From Chryseobacterium angstadtii (GTDB lineage: Bacteria; Bacteroidota; Bacteroidia; Flavobacteriales; Weeksellaceae), in NCBI RefSeq assembly GCF_001045465.1, contig NZ_LFND01000003.1, positions 868,001 to 932,000 of the forward strand: a DNA stretch of 64,000 bases, in the 5' to 3' direction. Made by a program: the position numbers and the translations under genes. Under the pieces are notes generated by a model. It was not told the DNA's origin. It worked only from the letters and a program-made list of their open reading frames with translations, and did not search any database. Shown piece by piece: positions 36,556 to 44,745 of this stretch (positions are counted from its first letter, which is position 1; each line of letters begins with the position of its first letter).

Positions 36556-37002
36556 TTAATCTACCATCGCCTCACCGGCTTTTCTGTAGATAAAACTTCC
36601 GTAAATGTGTCTTCTTGCAAAACGGCTTGGCGAATCGGCATTAACCATTTTGATATAGATGTTTTTTGGAACTCCGATATATTCGTACATATTTCCATTC
36701 AGGTGCTGAACTTTCAAAACCGCCTTTTCAAGATAAAAATCCTGAATATTTGATTTTGTAATCGTTTCCGTATATTCTTCTTTATATTTTTCCTGTGTTT
36801 CCTGGTTAATGCTTACCAAAAAGTGGTACGCTTCAATTACAGCCTTACTTTTTTCTTCTGCTTCCAGTTTCCCAGCTTCGTCATCAATAAATTTATCAGG
36901 ATGCGAATCTTTCATCGTATTTCTGTAAATAGTCTTTAATTCCTTTAAAGTAACGGTCTTATCAACATTAAGAAGCTTTCTGTATTCGCCTAATTTTTTC
37001 AT
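36556..37002 (-). CDS. J-domain and KTSC-domain fusion protein
   Basis: A 148-residue cytoplasmic protein. Residues 1-70 form a J domain with the diagnostic HPD tripeptide in KDSHPDKF, the part that stimulates Hsp70 (DnaK). The C-terminal 45 residues (MYEYIGVPKNIYIKMVNADS, ending SFIYRKAGE) match the KTSC domain, a small domain of unknown function often linked to nucleic-acid or RNA-processing proteins. It may recruit DnaK to a KTSC partner. A -7 element TAATTTTG is on the minus strand at 37029-37036. Confidence 0.85.
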   Translation of the reverse strand: MKKLGEYRKLLNVDKTVTLKELKTIYRNTMKDSHPDKFIDDEAGKLEAEEKSKAVIEAYHFLVSINQETQEKYKEEYTETITKSNIQDFYLEKAVLKVQHLNGNMYEYIGVPKNIYIKMVNADSPSRFARRHIYGSFIYRKAGEAMVD

Positions 37003-37194
37003 AACTGTAAATCCTTATTTTCGGAGTGCAAAATTAAGGAATTTAATTTGAAAAATCGTAAGTTATTCATTATTAATTTATTTGAAGGTTTTGGGGAGGG
37101 TGTCTTTGTAAACTCTCTTTGTTTACATATGAGATAAATGATTGATAACTAAAGATAAAAATATAAAGTGCATAAGACTGTGGATTGGTTTTTA

Positions 37195-37974
37195 TTATTC
37201 TTTTTCATAAACAGTCGCAATAAATTTTGCAGGAACCCATTTCCCTTTTTTGCTGTTTTTTTCTTTTAGATCTGTAAAAAGAAAATAAGGGCCTTCTACT
37301 GTTATAGTATACTGATCCCTGTTTTTCATATTAAACTCATCAAGTTTATAAGAGATACTAAACTTTTTTTCCTTAACAATTTTTTCAATTTGTGGCCTTA
37401 GATATTCATCAATAGCTTTAGGGTGGGGAAAGGTTTCGTTTTTAGGAAACTGTAATTCAAATGACCCTTCATAAACAAAAATTGGTTTATTTACGTATAG
37501 AGTTTTTTCCTGTTTTAATATTTCAGCATTGAATTTGCTGAATTCTTTTTCATTTTTAAACTCCTTTTCATACCATATGTACTTGAAAAAATACTTTTTT
37601 GAAAGATTATCTACAATTGAAATATCAAACTGTCGGCTAGATCCATTAATATTAATATTAGTAAACTTAGGACTTATAGACCACCTGTTAATCACTTTGT
37701 TGCCTTTCGTTAAAATAATTGAAAAATTATTTTGCTCACTTATATTTTTTGTAGGTTCCGCATACTCAACAGATTCTATTAGTGAATCAATCACTTTTTT
37801 ATCAGTAATTAAAAAATTGTATTTTTCATAACTCTTGTTTTTATCCCATTTAGGATACATACCTATTATTTTGACAGAATCTGTATCAGTTAAATTATCA
37901 GATTTAAAAAGTTTATTTTGACCGTGAACAATTTGGCTTAATGCTAAAATAATGAACAGAATGGTTTTCTTCAT
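37195..37974 (-). CDS. Exported protein of unknown function
   Basis: A 259-residue protein with a signal peptide (1-18, ending VHG-Q). The mature part is Lys- and Asn-rich with alternating strands and no recognisable domain or lipobox. It is AT-rich and single: the neighbours are more than 85 bases away on either side. It is probably periplasmic or on the cell surface. Confidence 0.65.
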   Translation of the reverse strand: MKKTILFIILALSQIVHGQNKLFKSDNLTDTDSVKIIGMYPKWDKNKSYEKYNFLITDKKVIDSLIESVEYAEPTKNISEQNNFSIILTKGNKVINRWSISPKFTNININGSSRQFDISIVDNLSKKYFFKYIWYEKEFKNEKEFSKFNAEILKQEKTLYVNKPIFVYEGSFELQFPKNETFPHPKAIDEYLRPQIEKIVKEKKFSISYKLDEFNMKNRDQYTITVEGPYFLFTDLKEKNSKKGKWVPAKFIATVYEKE

Positions 37975-38063
37975 TTTATCTTGAACTATAGATTGATTGT
38001 AATTAAATTTATTTCCATGAAAATATTGATAAAGATTGGCTTCTAATTCTCTACCTTCAGAAA

Positions 38064-39143
38064 TTATATTGTTTTCTTCATCTCAATCTCCACAACTTTC
38101 TTCCCATCCTCACCCAGATACTCCGTTAAAAGCTTCTCAAAGACTTTATAACCGTCATCAACATTTGTGAAAATAACAATTCCGTCCTTTGTTTTTGGGA
38201 GAAGAAAGAAAATGGCTTGTACTCCTTTATCAGATCCTCCGTGAGAAAGTGCAATATTTCCATCTCCCAAATTGTAGATTTCAAGACCCAATCCAAAAGA
38301 TTTGTCCTTTTTAGTCACTACCTGACCGGATGTCATATCATCAAAAACCTTTTTAGAAAGTCCTTTGCTGTTCATAACGCTAATTAAGAACTGACTGTAA
38401 TCTGATACTGTGGTGATGAGATCATCAGCTGCGTTGGGGGTTGTTGTTTTTACGGTTTGGTATTGTTTCCCTTCTTTGTCATAACCTTCTGAGAAGCGTA
38501 AGGCATCTTTCTTCTCATTCCAGATATAGGAAGTGTCTTTCAATTGTAATGGCTGAAAAACAAGTTCTTCGGCAAGCTGTTGTAATGTTTTACCGAATTT
38601 CTTTTCCAGTGCTTTTCTCAGGTATTCAAAACCTTCCCCTGAATATTGGTATTTTGTTCCCGGATCAAACTGAAAGTTGAGTTTATTATCAGCATTCATC
38701 CATCGCCAGTTGGGAAAACCAGTTTGATGGCTCAGAACCATTCTTGTGGTCAGTTTTTTACTTCTGGGATCACTTGCAACATCAGGATCTGTCCAATAAT
38801 TACTGAGAGGTTCATCCAGGTTCCATTGGCCCGCACTTACTAATTTTAGAGTAATGATGGCTGTTACGGGTTTAGTGAGTGAAGCTACATTAAACAGAGT
38901 ATTGTCAGGCGCAGGATTTCCTTTTCGCTGTTCTCCATATACTTTGGCCTTTTCAAGCTTACCATTTTTGATAATACCTAATCCTACGTTGGGAATCTTA
39001 TTTTCCTTCATCCATTGTTCAAAAGCTTTGTCTTTGTCGGTTTGAGAAATCAGGCTTTTCTGTTGCTCAGATTTTCTTTCCGTTTGTGCGTATAAAAAAG
39101 ATGTAGCAATACAAAAGCTTATGGTAAGAATAGATTTTCTCAT
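38064..39143 (-). CDS. Serine hydrolase of the beta-lactamase/penicillin-binding (class C-like) family
   Basis: A 359-residue exported protein with a signal peptide ending LYA-Q (about residue 20). The active-site motif SLTK (S-x2-K) lies in FNVASLTKPVTAI. The second motif Tyr is in YQYSGEGFEYL, and HGGSDKG takes the place of the KTG box, as in esterase- or peptidase-like members. The likely activity is a periplasmic D-alanyl peptidase or esterase; true beta-lactamase activity cannot be inferred. A -7 element TAGTTTTG lies on the minus strand at 39169-39176. Confidence 0.88.
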   Translation of the reverse strand: MRKSILTISFCIATSFLYAQTERKSEQQKSLISQTDKDKAFEQWMKENKIPNVGLGIIKNGKLEKAKVYGEQRKGNPAPDNTLFNVASLTKPVTAIITLKLVSAGQWNLDEPLSNYWTDPDVASDPRSKKLTTRMVLSHQTGFPNWRWMNADNKLNFQFDPGTKYQYSGEGFEYLRKALEKKFGKTLQQLAEELVFQPLQLKDTSYIWNEKKDALRFSEGYDKEGKQYQTVKTTTPNAADDLITTVSDYSQFLISVMNSKGLSKKVFDDMTSGQVVTKKDKSFGLGLEIYNLGDGNIALSHGGSDKGVQAIFFLLPKTKDGIVIFTNVDDGYKVFEKLLTEYLGEDGKKVVEIEMKKTI

Positions 39144-39202
39144 TATAATTGATGGTTTAATGCGATATCAAAACTACGGTAATTTTTATTGGAAAAGGAT
39201 AT

Positions 39203-39275
39203 TATTTTCGGCTAAAGCCATAAGAATAATTTTACTTTTTGATAATGGGCTAAAGCCCATTTCTATTGAATAAAA
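39203..39275 (-). repeat. GGGCTTTAGCCC intergenic repeat, inverted copy
   Basis: Read on the minus strand this copy has the same order as the copies at 39392-39463 and 62546: ATTCAATAG, a GGGCTTTAGCCC palindrome, a spacer and GGCTTTAGCC. It forms an inverted pair with 39392-39463 inside one intergenic gap. Confidence 0.75.
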
Positions 39276-39391
39276 TGTCCACCAAAAATTTCCTCATCAT
39301 CATTAAATCAACTTGAAAAATTGATTCCTCTTTGCGTTCCTTAAATCTTCCACTATATAAGATAAACGTTGTATAAAGAAATCAACCATCC

Positions 39392-39463
39392 AAAAATTCA
39401 ATAGGATCGGGCTTTAGCCCGATTATTATAATGAAAATAATGAAAACGGCTTCAGCCAAAATA
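39392..39463 (+). repeat. GGGCTTTAGCCC intergenic repeat, direct copy
   Basis: AAAAATTCAATAGGA, then a CGGGCTTTAGCCCG palindrome and, 30 bases on, GGCTTCAGCCAAAAT. Same family as the copies at 62546 and 62738. Confidence 0.75.
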
Positions 39464-39490
39464 AAAAAGCAGGAGTTTTGCTCCTGCTTA
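39461..39490 (-). terminator. Rho-independent terminator after metE
   Basis: AAGCAGGAG and CTCCTGCTT around TTTTG. On the minus strand it is followed by six T, 10 bases past the metE stop. Confidence 0.9.
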
Positions 39491-39500
39491 ATAATTACAA

Positions 39501-41834
39501 TTAATGATTTTTTAGCTTTTCTTCCGTTACATACGTGCTGGCAGCTTCCCTCGAGGCTTCTACCATAGCTATCAGTGCTTTTTCGGTTTCATCCCAATGA
39601 CGGGTTTTCAATCCGCAGTCCGGATTTACCCAAAGCTGTTGTGCCGGAATTACTGCCTGTGCTTTTTTCAGCAGATGAATCATCTCTTCTTTTGATGGAA
39701 CTCTTGGGGAGTGGATATCATAAACCCCAGGACCAATTTCATTCGGATATTTGAAATCGGCGAAGGCCTGAAGCAGCTCCATCTGGCTTCTGGAGCATTC
39801 TATGGTGATCACATCGGCATCCATATCGGCAATATTATGAATAATGTCATTGAATTCGGAATAACACATATGTGTGTGAATCTGCGTAGTGTCTTGAACT
39901 CCTGAAGCAGATATTCTGAACGCTTCAACGGCCCATTCAAGGTATTGCTGCCATTCGGATTTTCTGAGAGGAAGACCTTCTCTGATGGCGGGCTCATCAA
40001 TCTGAATAATTCTGATTCCAGCTTTTTCCAAATCATTGACTTCATCACGGATAGCCAATGCAATCTGTTTACAGGTGACAGAACGCGGCTGATCATCACG
40101 TACAAAAGACCATTGCAGAATAGTGACAGGCCCGGTAAGCATTCCTTTTACCCACTTTTGAGTAAGGGATTGAGCATATTGAGACCAGTAAACAGTCATT
40201 GGGTGAGGGCGGTGAACATCACCATAGATAACCGGAGGTTTTACACAACGGCTTCCGTAGCTCTGAACCCATCCGTTTTGAGTAAAAGCAAACCCGGAAA
40301 GCTGTTCTCCGAAATATTCCACCATGTCATTACGTTCAAATTCTCCATGAACCAGGACATCGATGCCAATTTCTTCCTGCCAGCGGATGGTTCTCTCGGT
40401 TTCTTTTTTTAGCAGATCATCGTATTGTTCGGCAGTAAGTTCTCCTTTTTTGAATTTTGATCTCCAGGTTCTTACTTCCTGGGTCTGAGGAAATGAACCG
40501 ATGGTAGTCGTTGGAAACAACGGAAGTTGCAGAACTTTATGCTGATCTTCTTTTCTTATACTGAAAGGGCTGTTTCTTTTGGCATCATCTTCGGTGGTTA
40601 CTTCTACGCGGTCTTTTACACCCTGATTGTGGATGAGTGATGATATTCTGCGGTTATCAAGTGCTTTTTTATTTTCTGCAAACTGCTGAAGAGCCTGATA
40701 ATCTGCTTTTCCGGAAGCCAGTTTTTTTAATGCTGTAATTTCATAGACTTTTTGTTTCGCGAAAGCCAGCCACTGTTTGATTTCCGGAGATAATGTTTGT
40801 TCATTCGTTTCCAGATCAAGATCGAAAGGAGAGTGGAGAAGAGAGCAGGATGGAGCAACGAAAACCCTCTCAGAACCTATAGTGCTTACTGTTTTTTCAA
40901 TAAAATCCAGTGATTTTTCAAAATTATTTTTCCAGATATTCCTTCCGTCTACAATACCTAAAGAAAGACTCATGGTTTGTGGAATGGCGCTGAGAACCTC
41001 ATCAAGCTGTTCAGGGCAGCGTACCAGATCAATATGCAGAACATTGGCAGGTAAAGAAACAGCGAGTGAAAGGTTATCCTTTAATCCTTCAAAGTAAGTT
41101 GCAAGGATCAGTTTAAGATTTGGGAATTGTTTTCTGATTTCTTGATAAACAGACGCATAGACTGCTTTTGCTTTTTCACTAAGATCGAGCCCCAGGAAAG
41201 GTTCATCAAACTGAATCCATTCCGCACCATGGTTCTCAAGCTCTTTTAAGATCTCAATATAAACAGGAAGCAGATTTTCTGCTAAATCCAGTTTATCAAA
41301 TCCTTCTTCTTTCTCTTTTCCAAGCAGAAGATAGGTAAGAGGGCCTATGATAACAGGTTTTGCATTTATTCCGGCCTGTTTTGCACTGATGAATTCGTTG
41401 ATGATTTTTTTGGAGAAGTATTTAAACTCCTGGTTCTTTTGAAATTCCGGAACAATATAATGATAATTGGTATCAAACCATTTGGTCATTTCCATAGCGG
41501 TAATGTCAAGACCTTCCTTTTGATAACCTCTTGCCATGGCAAAATACAGATCCAGTTCGGATGTGGATACTCTGGAAGCAATTTCCTGGTAACGTTCAGG
41601 AATGGCTCCTACAGTTAGGGTCATATCCAAAACCTGATCGTAATAGGAGAAATCATTACACGGAATAAGATCAATTCCTGCTTCCTGCTGTAATTTCCAG
41701 TTCTGAAGACAGATATTTTTTCCGGTTTCCAGAAGATGGGTTAATGATGTTTTACCTGCCCAATATTGCTCGCAGGCTTTTTTGAGTTCTCTGTGGCTGC
41801 CAATACGCGGGCTGCCTAGAATGTGCGTTTGCAT
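39501..41834 (-). CDS. metE: Cobalamin-independent methionine synthase MetE
   Basis: A 777-residue enzyme starting at the ATG at 41834 (MQTHILGSPRIG); an in-frame TTG three codons earlier is not preferred. It has the two-barrel MetE layout: an N-terminal barrel to about 380 and a C-terminal catalytic barrel (PTTTIGSFPQT onward). Zinc and catalytic ligands are visible in the conserved HTHMCYSEF and the late NPDCGLKTR segments. It transfers methyl from 5-methyltetrahydrofolate to homocysteine to make methionine. It is preceded by a cobalamin riboswitch, so it should be shut off when B12 is available and a B12-dependent enzyme can take over. It is divergent from an Lrp-type regulator. Confidence 0.96.
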   Translation of the reverse strand: MQTHILGSPRIGSHRELKKACEQYWAGKTSLTHLLETGKNICLQNWKLQQEAGIDLIPCNDFSYYDQVLDMTLTVGAIPERYQEIASRVSTSELDLYFAMARGYQKEGLDITAMEMTKWFDTNYHYIVPEFQKNQEFKYFSKKIINEFISAKQAGINAKPVIIGPLTYLLLGKEKEEGFDKLDLAENLLPVYIEILKELENHGAEWIQFDEPFLGLDLSEKAKAVYASVYQEIRKQFPNLKLILATYFEGLKDNLSLAVSLPANVLHIDLVRCPEQLDEVLSAIPQTMSLSLGIVDGRNIWKNNFEKSLDFIEKTVSTIGSERVFVAPSCSLLHSPFDLDLETNEQTLSPEIKQWLAFAKQKVYEITALKKLASGKADYQALQQFAENKKALDNRRISSLIHNQGVKDRVEVTTEDDAKRNSPFSIRKEDQHKVLQLPLFPTTTIGSFPQTQEVRTWRSKFKKGELTAEQYDDLLKKETERTIRWQEEIGIDVLVHGEFERNDMVEYFGEQLSGFAFTQNGWVQSYGSRCVKPPVIYGDVHRPHPMTVYWSQYAQSLTQKWVKGMLTGPVTILQWSFVRDDQPRSVTCKQIALAIRDEVNDLEKAGIRIIQIDEPAIREGLPLRKSEWQQYLEWAVEAFRISASGVQDTTQIHTHMCYSEFNDIIHNIADMDADVITIECSRSQMELLQAFADFKYPNEIGPGVYDIHSPRVPSKEEMIHLLKKAQAVIPAQQLWVNPDCGLKTRHWDETEKALIAMVEASREAASTYVTEEKLKNH

Positions 41835-41911
41835 GTTCTTCAACTTTTAAATTAAACATTAGATTTTAAAAGCTCTTTTAGAATGCTCCGCAATGCTGTC
41901 AGGAAAGAATT

Positions 41912-42004
41912 TTAAGGAAATGGGGAGATACAATAAGGACGTAATTTCGCCTGTAAAAGGGCAGTTTGTTCAAAAAGTATCATCTGTAAGACCTGAAGCT
42001 TCAT
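41912..42004 (-). CDS. Possible 30-codon leader peptide between riboswitch and metE
   Basis: An ATG at 42004 opens a 30-residue frame (start MKLQVLQMIL, end CISPFP) that begins just after the cobalamin riboswitch and ends 77 bases before metE. There is no strong ribosome-binding site and no similarity I can name. It is also the tail of a longer open frame through the riboswitch, which is not coding. It may be a chance frame or a leader peptide coupling riboswitch state to metE translation. Confidence 0.25.
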   Translation of the reverse strand: MKLQVLQMILFEQTALLQAKLRPYCISPFP

Positions 42005-42025
42005 ACCGCGAAAGCATTGTCCATT

Positions 42026-42192
42026 CAGAATAGGCAGGTCTCCTGGCTTGTAACAGTTTTTATCATCCTTCCCGCTTTTTGGCAGTGGATATGCTGGGAT
42101 AAAAACCTTTGGTGGGTTACTTACAGTTGCGCGACAGCTCGTGATTTTCACACGATTCCCTATTAATCTACGTTAAGTAAAACCTCTTCTGT
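42026..42192 (-). promoter_or_regulatory. Cobalamin riboswitch controlling metE
   Basis: On the minus strand the core elements occur in order: GGGAA, a GTGAAAATCAC stem-loop, GCTGTCGCGCAACTGTAA (around 42123-42150), CCACTGCC, GGGAAGG, and the B12 box AAGCCAGGAGACCTGCC (42033-42049). These are the conserved parts of the adenosylcobalamin/cobalamin riboswitch class (RF00174 type). It lies about 190 bases upstream of metE on the same strand. No strong intrinsic terminator was seen between it and metE, so control may be translational. The exact 5' boundary is uncertain by some bases. Confidence 0.95.
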
Positions 42193-42293
42193 ATGATGAA
42201 GTATGTTAAAGAGCAAAACTTGGGATAAAGATATTCAATAAAGTGGTTTGGTCGGTTAAATTTGAAAAATTAAGATTAATATTTGGTTTGTTG

Positions 42294-42325
42294 TTGATTT
42301 TTAAGTTAATTATTCTGTAAATTTG
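42294..42325 (+). promoter_or_regulatory. Flavobacterial promoter of the Lrp-type regulator
   Basis: TTG at 42294-42296, a 21-base spacer and TAAATTTG at 42318-42325. The GTG start is 31 bases downstream. Confidence 0.7.
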
Positions 42326-42356
42326 AAAAATATAACTTAGAAAAGAATATTATTCT

Positions 42357-42818
42357 GTGGAAAGACTTGACGAAAAGGATCTTCAGTTGCTGAGAATCCT
42401 GCAAAAAAACGCGAAACTGACTGTGAAGGAGCTTGCAAAAGAAGTTAACCTTTCGCCATCACCTGTTTTTGAAAGGATGAAAAGACTCGAAAACGATGGA
42501 TATATCAAGCATTATGCTGCCGTTTTAGAAGCTGAGAAACTCAACCGGGGATTTACTGTTTTTTGCCAGATCAAGCTTAAAATTCATGACCGTTCGGTGG
42601 GAAACCAGTTTGTAGAAGAAATTTTGCAGATTGATGAAGTGGCTGAATGCTATAATATTTCCGGAGATTACGATTTTCTTCTCAAAGTTCAGGTAAGGGA
42701 TATGAAGCATTATCAGGATTTTGTGTTCAACAAATTAGGGTCGGTAGATTCTATCGGAAGTGCACACAGTACTTTTGTGATGGCTGAAGTGAAAAACACC
42801 CACGGAGTAAACATTTAA
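42357..42818 (+). CDS. Lrp/AsnC-family transcriptional regulator
   Basis: A 153-residue regulator starting at GTG (42357), with no better ATG nearby. The N-terminal winged HTH (LDEKDLQLLRILQKNAKLT, then VKELAKEVNLSPSPVFERM) is followed by an RAM/AsnC ligand-binding domain (VAECYNISGDYDFLLKVQV). It is divergently placed to metE, so it may sense methionine or a branched amino acid and act on the shared intergenic region. This is inference from position; the riboswitch is the surer control of metE. Confidence 0.9.
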   Translation: MERLDEKDLQLLRILQKNAKLTVKELAKEVNLSPSPVFERMKRLENDGYIKHYAAVLEAEKLNRGFTVFCQIKLKIHDRSVGNQFVEEILQIDEVAECYNISGDYDFLLKVQVRDMKHYQDFVFNKLGSVDSIGSAHSTFVMAEVKNTHGVNI

Positions 42819-42841
42819 CCTGAATTCAGACTCTCTGGAAA

Positions 42842-42871
42842 TAAAAAAAGCAGTACTCCAACGAATACTGC
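42842..42871 (-). terminator. Terminator of the 42921 gene
   Basis: GCAGTA (42850-42855) and TACTGC (42866-42871) pair, with seven T after the stem on the minus strand. It lies 50 bases beyond the stop and may also end the convergent lrp transcript. Confidence 0.65.
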
Positions 42872-42920
42872 CATTATAATAATCTTTAAATTTTTCAATT
42901 TTCAATCTTTAAATCAAGGA

Positions 42921-43688
42921 TTAAGGCTCATCACAATCCTGTTTCAGCTTTGCAAAAATCTGATCAAATTTTTCATAGAGTGTTCCTTCATCATTCGGAT
43001 CGGGTCTGAAACTTTCGTTAGCACAGTTGTAGAAACCAAAACCAACCAGTTGAATCAGAGCGTAATCATCTTTCCTCGGATCGTTGAACTGGGCATTAAA
43101 TTTATCTATTACTGATTGTGGACTCGCATTGTTTTTACTTTTGGTCTCAACAAAATTTTTCCAAAGAGTGTACATTTTCTGTTTGTCGGGTGAAGAAACG
43201 GCATCAATATATTCTTTACAGGTACCGTAGAATTGACTGTTTTTTAACGAAGCGGGATCTGAATAAGCAATAAGATCTTCTTTTTTCAGCTGATATTCAT
43301 TTTCAAAAATCCGGATAGTTTCCTGATGGAGGTTTTTCCATTCCGGAAGATTGATTACCTGTATGCCATACAACTCTTTTTTCTTTTCCTGATACTGCTT
43401 TTCCAGCTGTTGCAGGTAGATGTTTTTATTTTTTCGGACATCATCCACATCAGAAAGTTTAAAAACAGTATGGTTGTCAAACAGAGCACCGTTGAATTGA
43501 TAAAGAAGCTGGTAAACCCCATCTATTTCTTCTTTTTTGTATTTTCCGGCGTCAAAATATCCTTTATTGTCGCAGTTGAAAGTCTGGTACGTATACAATA
43601 CCAGGTTATTATTGGTCTTCGTTGTTTTTTTCTGTCCCCAGACTATTACAGAAAGGGCGAGCGAAAAAGTAAATAGTATTTTTTTCAT
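42921..43688 (-). CDS. Exported protein of unknown function
   Basis: A 255-residue protein from the ATG at 43688, which gives a proper signal peptide (MKKILFTFSLALSVIVWG-Q). The reading frame runs 41 codons further upstream, but that part lies over the promoter and is rejected. The mature part is Lys/Gln/Asn-rich and helical, with conserved-looking Cys (FNCDNKGYFD, YNCANESF, near-terminal KQDCDEP). No known domain was recognised. A promoter precedes it at 43736-43763. Confidence 0.65.
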   Translation of the reverse strand: MKKILFTFSLALSVIVWGQKKTTKTNNNLVLYTYQTFNCDNKGYFDAGKYKKEEIDGVYQLLYQFNGALFDNHTVFKLSDVDDVRKNKNIYLQQLEKQYQEKKKELYGIQVINLPEWKNLHQETIRIFENEYQLKKEDLIAYSDPASLKNSQFYGTCKEYIDAVSSPDKQKMYTLWKNFVETKSKNNASPQSVIDKFNAQFNDPRKDDYALIQLVGFGFYNCANESFRPDPNDEGTLYEKFDQIFAKLKQDCDEP

Positions 43689-43735
43689 ATTTTTTGGTGA
43701 ATCATCATTTTCTGAAAAGACTTTTTGAATGGTTA

Positions 43736-43763
43736 CAAAATTAATATTTAGATTTAAAACAAA
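43736..43763 (-). promoter_or_regulatory. Flavobacterial promoter of the 42921 gene
   Basis: On the minus strand TAATTTTG (43736-43743) and a TTTG (43760-43763) about 16 bases upstream. It lies inside the open frame that extends upstream of 43688, supporting the shorter start. Confidence 0.55.
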
Positions 43764-43807
43764 AAGAAGAAAATCTATATTTGAAAATGATTTTTGAATC
43801 TTTAAAA

Positions 43808-44194
43808 TCAAATCCCGAAATAATTACTTACTTCTATAAGGTTCATATCGGGATCCCGGAAATAAACTGATTTTATTTTTCCTACAGCACCCGTTCTTTC
43901 TACAATGCCGTCGATAATTTCAATGTTTTTCAGTTTCAGTTCTTCCAGAACCTGATGGATTTCAGTTTTCGCGATAAAACACAGATCGGCAGAGCCGCAG
44001 GTGGGTTGATCTGCCTTCGGTTCAAATTCATGGTTTTTCTGATGAAGATTGATTTTTTGGTTCCCGAATACCAATGCTTTTCTACCTTCCCCAAATATGA
44101 CGGCCTGAAATCCCAGAACAGAAGTGTAAAATTCTATAGTTGTATCAATATCGGCCACTGTAAGCACGATGTGATCTATACTTTGAATTTCCAT
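43808..44194 (-). CDS. VOC (glyoxalase/bleomycin-resistance) family protein
   Basis: A 128-residue protein of the vicinal-oxygen-chelate fold with two beta-alpha-beta modules. Metal-ligand positions are visible: His8 in IDHIVLTV, His in INLHQKNH and a Glu in MNLIEVSNYF. FYTSVLGF and VYFRDPDMN are typical of the family. The substrate is unknown; members include glyoxalases, dioxygenases and fosfomycin- or bleomycin-resistance proteins. It is probably part of the minus-strand gene run that continues to 48858. Confidence 0.88.
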   Translation of the reverse strand: MEIQSIDHIVLTVADIDTTIEFYTSVLGFQAVIFGEGRKALVFGNQKINLHQKNHEFEPKADQPTCGSADLCFIAKTEIHQVLEELKLKNIEIIDGIVERTGAVGKIKSVYFRDPDMNLIEVSNYFGI

Positions 44195-44233
44195 GCTTTT
44201 TATAAATATTTTTAATGAACTTTTCTTAATTTT

Positions 44234-44692
44234 TTAACTGTTCAAAACTTCTTTGATCTGTTTTTGCATATCATCAAAACTTTCAAACTTTCGTAAAGGG
44301 AAATTTTTCTCCGTTTTTTTAAGCACTTCTAAAATATCGAGAACCAGTTCCAAAGGCTCAGCTTCATAACCGAACAAGTTAGAGTCGAAATTGGTTCCTG
44401 CAACGATGCCGTCATTATTCATTCCCAGGCACCAGTTTTCTATAAAATCGCTGAGAGGGATAGTTGAAACTTTATACCCGATCCATTCATCATTTATGCA
44501 TGATTTTGCCCTTGCCTCATCAGACCAGAAGCAAATGATCTGTACAGGTTCGCCGTCTTCATATTCAAGTTCGTTGGAGTAGGAGACAGCAAATCCGTTT
44601 TCATCTTCCAAAGCATAAACAACTTCTGTTTCACTCACTTTTTTTATAAAATCTTTGTGGCGGTTTTCCACTGTAATATGATCCTGTAGCAT
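44234..44692 (-). CDS. DUF2750 family protein
   Basis: A 152-residue cytoplasmic protein. VVYALEDENGFAVSYSNE, IICFWSDEARAKSC and IPLSDFIENWCLGM match DUF2750, a small domain of unknown function. There is no signal peptide or catalytic motif. It lies 39 bases upstream of the VOC gene and 53 bases downstream of a lipoprotein gene on the same strand, so co-transcription is plausible. Confidence 0.82.
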   Translation of the reverse strand: MLQDHITVENRHKDFIKKVSETEVVYALEDENGFAVSYSNELEYEDGEPVQIICFWSDEARAKSCINDEWIGYKVSTIPLSDFIENWCLGMNNDGIVAGTNFDSNLFGYEAEPLELVLDILEVLKKTEKNFPLRKFESFDDMQKQIKEVLNS

Positions 44693-44745
44693 TTTAAATT
44701 TTTTTTATAGATTTCTGCAATTTTATAAGCCGTTTGTCAGCATTT

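Noticed and set aside
41912..42151. A 79-codon minus-strand frame through the cobalamin riboswitch
   Set aside because: The upstream two thirds coincide with riboswitch core elements; only the last 30 codons were kept, as a weak leader candidate.
43689..43811. N-terminal extension of the 42921 gene
   Set aside because: It covers a consensus promoter, and the signal peptide starts at 43688.
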